A stretch of 64,000 nucleotides of DNA, from contig CAWKEY010000052.1 in NCBI GenBank assembly GCA_963848675.1, positions 1-64,000 on the forward strand, written 5' to 3'. This stretch comes from CAWKEY01 sp963848675 (GTDB lineage Bacteria > Pseudomonadota > Gammaproteobacteria > Methylococcales > Methylomonadaceae). How positions within the stretch are numbered: the first letter of the stretch is position 1; the number at the start of each line of letters is the position of its first letter. The notes under the pieces are model-generated. The model saw nothing but the letters and a program-made list of their open reading frames with translations, did not search any database and was not told the origin of the DNA. Shown piece after piece: positions 27,701-35,048 of this stretch. A program made the translations under genes and the position numbers.

Positions 27701-30700
27701 AACTCAGTAAATTATGAGGAAAGCCTTCCAGTCTTCCCGATTCCACGGTATCAAGCACCGACTGCAGCGTACCTGGAATTGCAGAAGCATCCACACCGGT
27801 CGAGACCCACCGATCAAAGCAAAATGCGATGATTTGTCTTTCCAAAACAGCCATGGCTTTCAGAAAAACACCCGGCGGAGAAATCTGACCTGCCATCATT
27901 TCTTTCGGGCTGGTATAAAAATAAAGATCGTGTTGATGCCCCGATGCAATCGTTACGGCCAAGGCATTTCCGTCACGTCGACCGGCTCGACCGATGCGTT
28001 GTAGATAATTCGCCTGCGTAGGAGGCACTGAGCAGAGTAATACCGTCGATAAGTCGCCGATATTAATCCCCATTTCCAACGTAGGAGTCGCCGACAGAAG
28101 ATTAATATCCCAAGTGTTTTGGCCTTCAATAAACGAAGTCTCAATAGCATGGCGTTTGGCTCCCTCCAATAAGCCTGTATGTTCACTAGGAACCAATCGA
28201 TGAGGCCACGCTCGATAATGGCCGGAGCGAGACTGCACGGGAGCTGCCTGATAATGACCGAAACAACCCTGGCGTAAACATTTCATACCGATTAGCCAAT
28301 GCAGTAGTTGACTCGGTATCGGCAAACGGTGCTGGCAATCTTTACAGGCAACATCGAGTACTTGCGTGGTTACCTGCCAGCATGATGGGTTCAAACCCCA
28401 AACTGTTTGCTGCCGAACTGGCATGGATTGCAACCAGCCATCCTTTTCGAGCACATCCAGCATGATCGTGTATACTTGTTGGTATTCGGCCGACGCCAGA
28501 GGTTGATCCGCCGCCAGACATTTGTTAAACCAATCCCGATACCAGGCACCTTGACTCATCAGATTTTCAAAATTACTCGAAACCTGATCCATGCTTAACA
28601 TAGCTGGTGGCCGATTACTGAAACCATATCCCGGCATGAAAGGTAAACGGCTCAGCAAAAACTCCTTGCCGCCCTCTCTGACGTAGGTTTCAAGTTCCTT
28701 GGTATAAAACGCGCCTTTTTGCCTAAGATGCGTCAATATTCCCAAAAGAAAATAACGTACATTAGCAGTGCTCACTTCCGATAACATACCCAGTTCTTCA
28801 CGCAACCGAATGGTTAATCGTTCAAAACTGTGTTCCAGTCGTTCAGCATCTGGAAGCACAGTCGCTACTGCTGAGCGCTCAAGCGTTCGGCCTATCCGGC
28901 AACGCAATCCAAATTCGGTCATTACTTCCCAGGATAAGCGCTTGGCAACCAAATTAATCACATCGCTGCCCGTTGGGATTTTGCCATTCTCTTTCAAGGC
29001 CTGATAACCCTGCAACCATTCCATGTTCGGTGCGATAAATGTTCCGACAAAGGCTTCTTCGCTACCAGATTGTTGCCGCCAAAAATTGGGAAACTCTTGA
29101 GAAAGACGTGGTAACGACAAGCTATCGCCTTGGCGTCGAATGAATAGTGCCAAGGCATTCCGCAAAGTTTGAGCATAGGTACGGGCACCAAAAAAACCGG
29201 CTCTATGCGCTGCATCTTGGACCGAATCGGAAAACGCAATCAGCTTGTAATCGTCGTTAAAAGACGAACCGAATAGTTCTCCAATCAGAATACTTGCCAA
29301 GCTGGCAGCTCTGGAACCAATGACGGCAAGGGATTCATGGCCACGGCAACAAGGGCAATCGGCCGAAACTATTGTCCTGTTGATTCCTCCACGTTGCACT
29401 TGTTTATATATATCGGGTATCCAGACGGCAACACGTTGACCCTGACAACCGGCACAAACGTCGCTTCCTTTCAATGGCGACAATTGATGACAGCGTACAC
29501 ATAGCCAGCGTTTTTCTCCGTCCGGGACTTTTCGTTGCGGCTCCAAAGGAAACAATAGTGTCGCATCCGGTTTTTGTGCGAACCAGGATTGATAAAATGC
29601 TTGCAGGTCAGGCTTTACTCGCTGCTCACCTTCCGCCACTACTCCACCCCAGGCAACCGCATGACACTCCCTGCAATGGAGCAACGGCAGATGCAATGGA
29701 TCGGACAAGTCGCGGAGATCATCGGCATAGGTCAAGCGTGCAGTTTGACTGACACTGGCGACCATACGCCGCAATTCACGTAACCAAAGTTGAACTCTGA
29801 CTTGCAAGAAAGGTTCGACATCGTCTTTAACCACTAACTGCTGATCGGGATGCTTCCAACGTCGTGCAGCAGAAATCAATGCCACCAAACTATCGATCAA
29901 GGTTTCCGCCGCACTGGTATCAGGTAAGCGCAACCGTTGCTGCCAGACTTCCGACAACTCCCGCAGATCGCACAATACATGGGTTTGTCTGAGCAATTCA
30001 TGGAACGCGGTTAACCGCAATAATTGCTCGCCGAGAACCACCGAAGCCCTGATCCTGCTTGCTTCGTCAGATGCATCAAACGGCAGGGATTGACCCAGCC
30101 ACAGCTCCGCAGCGCGCCTTAGATAAACACCGGCGTCAGCTTCACCAGGACGCAGTTCCATTAGCGCCTCAACCGGCCAGCGCGTAATGACTTCCTGCTT
30201 GGCTTCATATAGGTTTAAATATTCATCAACCGATAAGCGATCCTCTAATACAATGGCATCCTCGTCAAACGGTGTATCAAAGACTTCTTTAGCATATTCG
30301 CGAAGGGCGGCAACGGCTGATTCATTGCCAATGGTTGCCGAAGTGCCGACACAGGCCATTTCTTCCCCGGCGCTTAACTTGTCGCGTAAACGTCGAATCA
30401 AACAAGCCAAATCGGTGCCTTGGGCACCGTCAAAGGTATGTAACTCGTCAACCACCAGATAACGCAATACACCCGGCAGGTTGAATTGCCATAGGCGTTG
30501 ATCCTGAGGACGCATCAACAAAAAATCCAACATTTTATAGTTGGTCAGCAAAATATCCGGGGGATTGTCGCGCAAGGTATCCCGATGCGAGATCACTTGC
30601 TCCGGTGTCATCGCGCGGTTGTTCGAGCCGTCGTCGCCGGTAAACAAACCCACACTCAGTTTGGTACCGAGTTTGCTGCATTCCTTGGCAAAACGTCGAG

Positions 30701-31133
30701 CCTGATCGGTTGCCAGTGCATTCATCGGATAAATGATGATGGCTTTGATGCCTGGATGCCGATGCGTCAAACAATAATCCAGAATGGGATACATGAAGCA
30801 TTCAGTTTTACCTGAACCAGTGCCGGTAGCGACAATAGTTGAACGCATTGCGCTGCCGGATAAACGTTGGAATGCTCTAAGTTGATGTTGATAGGGTTGA
30901 AAGCTAATCGTGTACCGGGCAAACGGCAATTCAACGTCAACCCCAGCAGTTCGAAAAGGTAGCTTGACTTCCAGCCAAGGTCCTTTCGCCAGATTGCCGT
31001 CCTGGTCGAGAAAGTCGTCGATCAACGTCCGGTTGGTATCGCGTCGAAATCCCGGCGTCGTGATTGGAAAAGTCGTTATGAGAAAAGTTTGTAAGCCTTC
31101 AATGATCTGACGAGCGACAAGAATGGGCAGCAT
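24780..31133 (-). CDS. Giant DUF1998 helicase, DruE/DrmAB-like
   Basis: 2117 residues. SF2 helicase core: VATGTGSGKTECFMYP (about 100-115), DELHTFDGAQGTD (about 228), then a long insertion with CxxC zinc-finger pairs (HCRECHA; CVRCHQLS; CAGCQ), then SATPTLEMGINIGD and QRIGRAGRRDG (about 1010-1055). The DUF1998-type four-cysteine cluster is seen as CSCAEQADQDGCYHC with ILAYRDSRN (about 1615-1640). Near 1750-1800 a block PDFILRP ... YLDGFGHHVGIQTDDTRKR looks like a PD-(D/E)xK-type nuclease core. One chain thus carries what DISARM splits into DrmA and DrmB; size and order fit Druantia DruE. Six bases after vapC, within the operon. Confidence 0.85.
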   Translation of the reverse strand: MLPILVARQIIEGLQTFLITTFPITTPGFRRDTNRTLIDDFLDQDGNLAKGPWLEVKLPFRTAGVDVELPFARYTISFQPYQHQLRAFQRLSGSAMRSTIVATGTGSGKTECFMYPILDYCLTHRHPGIKAIIIYPMNALATDQARRFAKECSKLGTKLSVGLFTGDDGSNNRAMTPEQVISHRDTLRDNPPDILLTNYKMLDFLLMRPQDQRLWQFNLPGVLRYLVVDELHTFDGAQGTDLACLIRRLRDKLSAGEEMACVGTSATIGNESAVAALREYAKEVFDTPFDEDAIVLEDRLSVDEYLNLYEAKQEVITRWPVEALMELRPGEADAGVYLRRAAELWLGQSLPFDASDEASRIRASVVLGEQLLRLTAFHELLRQTHVLCDLRELSEVWQQRLRLPDTSAAETLIDSLVALISAARRWKHPDQQLVVKDDVEPFLQVRVQLWLRELRRMVASVSQTARLTYADDLRDLSDPLHLPLLHCRECHAVAWGGVVAEGEQRVKPDLQAFYQSWFAQKPDATLLFPLEPQRKVPDGEKRWLCVRCHQLSPLKGSDVCAGCQGQRVAVWIPDIYKQVQRGGINRTIVSADCPCCRGHESLAVIGSRAASLASILIGELFGSSFNDDYKLIAFSDSVQDAAHRAGFFGARTYAQTLRNALALFIRRQGDSLSLPRLSQEFPNFWRQQSGSEEAFVGTFIAPNMEWLQGYQALKENGKIPTGSDVINLVAKRLSWEVMTEFGLRCRIGRTLERSAVATVLPDAERLEHSFERLTIRLREELGMLSEVSTANVRYFLLGILTHLRQKGAFYTKELETYVREGGKEFLLSRLPFMPGYGFSNRPPAMLSMDQVSSNFENLMSQGAWYRDWFNKCLAADQPLASAEYQQVYTIMLDVLEKDGWLQSMPVRQQTVWGLNPSCWQVTTQVLDVACKDCQHRLPIPSQLLHWLIGMKCLRQGCFGHYQAAPVQSRSGHYRAWPHRLVPSEHTGLLEGAKRHAIETSFIEGQNTWDINLLSATPTLEMGINIGDLSTVLLCSVPPTQANYLQRIGRAGRRDGNALAVTIASGHQHDLYFYTSPKEMMAGQISPPGVFLKAMAVLERQIIAFCFDRWVSTGVDASAIPGTLQSVLDTVESGRLEGFPHNLLSYVDEHGLSIIQRFLALFPDLDTEGIQHLEQFLLGSKSEGALGWRILNRLNELSQTRKSVRNRASELKKRISQLDAQPADEARDQLLSDSKSERGALLALVSSINRRLTLNFFTDEGLLPNYAFPEEGVTLNSVILRRKETRDEGNEGKRYEALSFSFQRSAKAALGELVPEARFYAAEHRLIIEQVDLRLSKPQLWRLCPSCHYNENIEESGDPHSVCPRCGNAQWADTGQKRNLLKLRQVYAKADSRNDRIGDDSDQREPKFYQRQLLVDIPPESMQGGYRIASDELPFGFEYLRNTRFQEINFGEPGDAADTFNVAGRSDARKGFEICRHCGMVRRHRLRRGQYAHTLDCPLSKPNAESAESDWITSLYLYRELNSEAIRILLPLADVAQSEIRKTSFVAALNMGLRQYFKGNVQHLEITEMSEQSADGHSPKQYLVIYDRVPGGTGYLKELMRTPDNLMSLLQQAHDLLADCSCAEQADQDGCYHCILAYRDSRNMAAISRKVALSLLKQILDLREQLQSVAKLSDIDMNSVLGSPLEVLFVSALSRLTEMSKKTINGKPGYWIHAIDSDENSMVWELEPQVKLGPAQDVSLQTIPDFILRPVRETDLAEFGEWALYLDGFGHHVGIQTDDTRKRLAVMRSGRRVWSLGWQDIPQTGQQPNSVMTDYLLKHRQSILLAQYDKLAERFGWQQAESLENTLISGPFNLLLEFLQSPTSTIEKLQQAALCNAISWLYLPSLKTQLWDDPKIALKLILPLTIWKWIQSHDETIAFGGLLDGIQTGTAPVVIAVYLPSQALNSRDRIQQEIGITVVIDDTVAEQTKEFEKIWRGFWHAVNVLQFAPRFTVVTRTGVVQQMYENLLEGWPIGKQQTILDAAPTKDNLWQEVFDLCQIDQFALVKMIEAGLICPEVGLDLYIDSQVVATAELCWPSQSVALMMENVDDLPVISSWNLISIHNPDWLNQLVSLLLKQE

Positions 31134-31139
31134 GATGGC

Positions 31140-31526
31140 TTATCGCATGCCCCGGATGTCCAAATTTAATGTGGCCGGTAAACTAAGCCATGCACGGTCT
31201 GCGGTCAGAACGGGTGCTTGCCGACGCATAGCAAATGCCAGGCAAGCACGATCACCCAGCGACAATCCAAAGGCACGGGAAACCGGCCACAATCTGGCAG
31301 CGCATTCAGCATCTTCAAGTGTAAAGGGCTCTATAATTACACCCAGAGCTTCAATGTCTTCACGTAAACCTTCGGTGTCTACACCACGAGACAATGATTT
31401 TTGCACCACTTCCGACCAATTGACCGTAGAAATCTGACTCTCGCTGATCACGGCATCCACTTTATCAGCGCCGGGTTCATCGTGAAGATACGCCAATAGT
31501 GCTGAGGCATCCAAAACAATAGTCAT
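31140..31526 (-). CDS. vapC: VapC-type PIN-domain ribonuclease toxin
   Basis: 128 residues, complete PIN domain. Acidic catalytic residues are visible at D6 (VLDASALLAYLHDEPG), E39 (TVNWSEVVQK), D92 (LSLGDRACLA) and D110 (LTADRAW). VapC toxins cleave specific RNAs, often initiator tRNA or rRNA, when their antitoxin is lost. The start overlaps the antitoxin stop by four bases (ATGA). The unusual point is its place: it and vapB sit inside the defence operon between the DUF262 nuclease and the giant helicase, on the same strand and with only 6 bases to the next gene. Confidence 0.92.
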   Translation of the reverse strand: MTIVLDASALLAYLHDEPGADKVDAVISESQISTVNWSEVVQKSLSRGVDTEGLREDIEALGVIIEPFTLEDAECAARLWPVSRAFGLSLGDRACLAFAMRRQAPVLTADRAWLSLPATLNLDIRGMR

Positions 31527-31786
31527 AAACCGGTATCCTGAATGGCTTCACGGCGGCGATCGGCAATCAATTCATCAGCAAGGCTAACTCCGGCTGGAAT
31601 ATTGGCAAAACGCGCCTTAAGCCGCTGACGGACACTTTCGCGCTTTTCAAGAATCAGGCGGCCGTTTTCCACCTTGGCGATCAACGAGGTATCATTGTCT
31701 ACAGCAAAGGCTTGAATTAACTCCGCTGGAATAACCAAGTGGCCTTGTTGATCGAATTGGACTTCGGCTTGTAATGTTATAGCCAT
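31523..31786 (-). CDS. vapB: VapB-type AbrB-fold antitoxin
   Basis: 87 residues from the ATG at 31786, preceded by a perfect AGGAGG; a frame-open extension upstream to 31822 has no ribosome site. The N-terminal swapped-hairpin domain is seen as QFDQQGHLVIPAELIQAFAV, typical of AbrB/MazE/VapB DNA-binding antitoxins. The basic and acidic C-terminal tail (RESVRQRLKARF ... LADELIADRRREA) should wrap the VapC toxin. It would repress its own promoter together with VapC. Here it lies 8 bases after the DUF262 gene, so it is probably read from the operon promoter as well as any promoter of its own. Confidence 0.9.
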   Translation of the reverse strand: MAITLQAEVQFDQQGHLVIPAELIQAFAVDNDTSLIAKVENGRLILEKRESVRQRLKARFANIPAGVSLADELIADRRREAIQDTGL

Positions 31787-31794
31787 ATAACCTC

Positions 31795-33657
31795 CTATGG
31801 TTGTTGCATCATTGGCGCCCAAATTAGGGACGCGACATCGAATAGCAAGCGCTGCCGTTCTTCTAGTTCATTGGGACCAAATTGATCCATGGAATGGAAG
31901 TTAATATTTTGTTCTTTAGCGAAGTCACGGAAATCTAATTTGCTTTGGTAAGAATCCTTTCTAAGTGTTTCATTCCAATACAAGGTATTGGAATAGGTCT
32001 TGAGTTTTTCCGCATACACCTCATTGTTACTGGAAATATTATCTTTGCCTTTAAGCAGCAAAACACCGCCAAGTCGGTTCCGCTCCTGCTCGAAGCGTTC
32101 TTCGTCATTGTTAAACATTAACAGGTTATCACTGTTACGGGAAAGGATATGTTCTACATGAAATCCCGTTTTTACTCCTCGTGCCGTAACAAGATCATAT
32201 AGATTAATTTTCATACCCAGCTTCATTCCATTAGCAATAAACCGTTCAATTCGACCGAAAAAGTAGCGAATAAAACGGGTGTTCAGACGATCTATAGACA
32301 TGGGACGGAACAGGGGGTAGCTTAAACTTTGTTTGACCTCCATAGCCCGGCGCTCAGAAAGCTCGAGAACGAGATGTTTTTCAAAAATTGCATGGATAAT
32401 TTCGACCGGCTGCTCCCTGATCTCTTTGCAAATATCAAATATACGCGTTGCAAACAGGTTACTGTCATAGGCACCCTGCAACTGTAACAGCGTGAATAAG
32501 CGATCAAGTTCATAAGTAACAGCAAAAATTTTTTCTGTCTCATCTGGATCATCCACCTTACATGCGGATATAACCAACATAAATTGACTGTCAAGCTCAT
32601 TTAGGCTGTTGTAAAAAACCGCTGGAAACCTGACATCCTCGGCTTTTGTCGCCTTCCAAAGCTGGGCATAAAGCGTGGAATAATAACGAAATGCTCCATT
32701 CAAAAATGCTTTGACCTGGCTAGGGTTGTGCTCCAACTTTAACAATTGATTTAGATCGCTCTTAAACATTTCCCGATGGTAATCACCATCGAAGCGCTGA
32801 CCGGATTTCCGACTTTCAGCATATTTGGCCTTCAGCCAATAGCGGAAGAAATTATCGATTTCATCTTCGCGGAAAGCATTGACCGCTTTTAACTGAGTTT
32901 CCCAATGCTCATTAAAGTCGCCGTTATCTAATTCAACTTTATCGATCTGGCCTAACAATTTACCTTTCAGAATTTCATAGGGCTTCAACCGAACGCCACG
33001 ATCATTAATAACCTCAAAAACCATTGGCACATGGGTAAGGTCAACCGACAGATTTATGAGGACTAATCGAAATAAAAAATAATGCACAAAGGTGTCAAAA
33101 CGGTGCTTATCAGAAAGACGACTCTCTAGTTCAGCACTGATGACTTCAAAATTCTTGACCATATTGACTGCGGTCACACCAGATTTAGTATCAATAGATC
33201 GAGCCAATGCTCCTTCCATCAATCCCTGTAATACCTGAATATGACGAACATGATTCATCCAGAATTCATGCTCAGTCCCTGAATATCCAGTAATCTTGCG
33301 CTCTAGCCAACCCGCAGTCTTCGAGCAAAAAGTTTTTGCCATTTGATGCAATTTAATCAGTATCAAGGTCAACGTGGTCAAACGTTGTTGACCGTCAACC
33401 ACAAACACGCGGCCTCCAACGGTGTTAGTCACATAGGTATTTAGGTAATACCAGGGATATCGGGCGTTAATATTTTCCTTATTGGGCTCCAGAGCCGCGT
33501 GTTTTGCATAAGACTCCTCGAATTGGTAAAAAACATCGTCCAGCAAACGACGGACAGGCTCCTCTGTCCATTTGTAGTCGCGCTGATAAAAATCAATGTA
33601 ATAAACCGTCGTTGAAAACGTTTGATCAAGATTTTGTTTATCTGGTTGAATGTCCAT
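31795..33657 (-). CDS. DUF262/DUF1524 (GmrSD-type) nuclease
   Basis: 620 residues. The N-terminal DUF262 domain has the PFQR-like start YIDFYQRDYKWTEEPVRRLL and the diagnostic VVDGQQRLTTLTLIL (about 85-100). A long helical middle follows. The C-terminal DUF1524 part carries the HNH-like motif GFHVEHILSRNS (about 495-507) and NRLGGVLLLKGKDNISSNN (about 535-553). GmrSD-type enzymes use nucleotide hydrolysis by the DUF262 part to drive cleavage of modified or unmodified DNA by the HNH part. In this operon it could be the restriction arm opposite the methylase. It is separated from the previous gene by 68 bases, the widest gap within the operon. Confidence 0.88.
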   Translation of the reverse strand: MDIQPDKQNLDQTFSTTVYYIDFYQRDYKWTEEPVRRLLDDVFYQFEESYAKHAALEPNKENINARYPWYYLNTYVTNTVGGRVFVVDGQQRLTTLTLILIKLHQMAKTFCSKTAGWLERKITGYSGTEHEFWMNHVRHIQVLQGLMEGALARSIDTKSGVTAVNMVKNFEVISAELESRLSDKHRFDTFVHYFLFRLVLINLSVDLTHVPMVFEVINDRGVRLKPYEILKGKLLGQIDKVELDNGDFNEHWETQLKAVNAFREDEIDNFFRYWLKAKYAESRKSGQRFDGDYHREMFKSDLNQLLKLEHNPSQVKAFLNGAFRYYSTLYAQLWKATKAEDVRFPAVFYNSLNELDSQFMLVISACKVDDPDETEKIFAVTYELDRLFTLLQLQGAYDSNLFATRIFDICKEIREQPVEIIHAIFEKHLVLELSERRAMEVKQSLSYPLFRPMSIDRLNTRFIRYFFGRIERFIANGMKLGMKINLYDLVTARGVKTGFHVEHILSRNSDNLLMFNNDEERFEQERNRLGGVLLLKGKDNISSNNEVYAEKLKTYSNTLYWNETLRKDSYQSKLDFRDFAKEQNINFHSMDQFGPNELEERQRLLFDVASLIWAPMMQQP

Positions 33658-33725
33658 GTCTTTTATTGAAAGCTAAAATTTTATTTATTTATCGGGTTGA
33701 ATATTTAGATAAAAAATACTTTGGC

Positions 33726-35048
33726 CTAATGAGTTTCAGGAGCTGCGTCATATTCGCTAAATAACTGGGAAACTATCCTGTCGCCACCGCCTTTGCGCAT
33801 GGTTTCGGCCAATGCCGCACAGAATTTCTCGTCAGTGATAGATTCATAAGTCACATCTTTAAATATAACACTCAACTCGGGTGAAAAGATTTGATCCATC
33901 GTCCCAAATGCGTCGAGTAAATCCTGTATTAGAATAGCCAATAGATCGTCATCACTTGGCTGGGTCGTTGCTATGAATTTTTTATAACCTTCAGGCACAT
34001 TTTCTCGGACTTTTGGTAGAAGGGATTTTGCTAATTTTTCGACTGAGCGAATAATCGCATCCGCTAATTGTTTTTTAACTGCTTCTCCAAAAGCTTCGAT
34101 ATCCGCTTTAAAACATTTAATCCGTTGGTCAAAGTCCTCTCGTCTTGATCGCATAATGACCCAGCCATATTTGTTGATGCACAGTAGAAAGTCTTCATAA
34201 ATTTTTTTGCGTTCAATTTCTAATGTTATTTCGTCATAGTCACGTTCAATGGGCTGCTTTTTATCGTCAAAACAAGGTTGAGCGGTTTTATTATCCAGCT
34301 TGGGTATTTTGACTTTTATTGCTGATGAACCTTCCAGCAACGTAAAACTATTTTTCATGCGCTTACCCAACTCTTGGTCGTCACCGACCAATAAATAATT
34401 GGGAATCGTGACCTTTTTACTGGATAACCTGTAGCCTTTGACCTCAAGTTCCACGTATTGAATTTTTGTGTTGAATACACGCTCAACTCTTGCTACGTCA
34501 TAGCGTTTAGGAGGAATCTCCTTTAGATTGGTGAGTGTCTTTTCAACATGCTCGGGGGTGGCGGCCTGTCGACCAATTTCGGCTTGCATCGGTAATGCAG
34601 TGGATGTCTCTCCAACTGGAGCATTGGCAGCACAGGCATGTGTGATTTGCGCCAATGGATTGCTGCCGATAGAAATGGCATTAGGCTTTTCCGGTTCTTT
34701 TGATCCTGCCTCGATCAGTTGCGGGGTTGGGGCGTAAACGGCTATTTCATCATCTACGATGAATAACCCAATTCGTAATCCTGCTTGGTAACGCAGCTCT
34801 AATAGATTGTCAGTGGCTATACGCTGCAATACTATTAAACCCTCTGGTGTACCGTAACCTAATCGACAAACTTCTGGATCAAGATCAACAATCACTGTGA
34901 CGGCTAACGAATCATGACTATTTAAACGATCACCGATTGCTTTGGCGACTGTTTCGGAAATTCCAGGCGCAACATAAACCAAACGTTTCTGGCAGCGCCT
35001 TATGGCAGCAACAAGGGTTTCATCGTTGATAACCGTAAAGGTGTTCAT
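33726..35048 (-). CDS. Operon protein of unknown function with a possible PLD-like N-terminus
   Basis: 440 residues. The first 120 (RRCQKRLVYVAPGISETVAK; SLAVTVIVDLDPEVCRLGYG; GLRIGLFIVDDEIAVYAP) have the strand order of a phospholipase D-like half domain, but no HxKxxxxD motif is visible, so this half looks catalytically dead. The middle is a linker, and the last 250 residues are mixed alpha/beta with charged helices (KYGWVIMRSRREDFDQRIK; KKQLADAIIRSVEKL) and no motif I recognise. DISARM carries a PLD protein (DrmC), so a diverged relative would fit, but this is inference. The start overlaps the methylase stop by one base (TGATG), which ties its expression to the methylase. Confidence 0.55.
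   Translation of the reverse strand: MNTFTVINDETLVAAIRRCQKRLVYVAPGISETVAKAIGDRLNSHDSLAVTVIVDLDPEVCRLGYGTPEGLIVLQRIATDNLLELRYQAGLRIGLFIVDDEIAVYAPTPQLIEAGSKEPEKPNAISIGSNPLAQITHACAANAPVGETSTALPMQAEIGRQAATPEHVEKTLTNLKEIPPKRYDVARVERVFNTKIQYVELEVKGYRLSSKKVTIPNYLLVGDDQELGKRMKNSFTLLEGSSAIKVKIPKLDNKTAQPCFDDKKQPIERDYDEITLEIERKKIYEDFLLCINKYGWVIMRSRREDFDQRIKCFKADIEAFGEAVKKQLADAIIRSVEKLAKSLLPKVRENVPEGYKKFIATTQPSDDDLLAILIQDLLDAFGTMDQIFSPELSVIFKDVTYESITDEKFCAALAETMRKGGGDRIVSQLFSEYDAAPETH

Noticed and set aside
24780..31133. Reading the giant helicase as a complete class-1 DISARM DrmA plus DrmB pair
   Set aside because: There is a single uninterrupted frame with no internal stop or restart, and the operon has no clear DrmC, so I call it DruE/DrmAB-like rather than DISARM.
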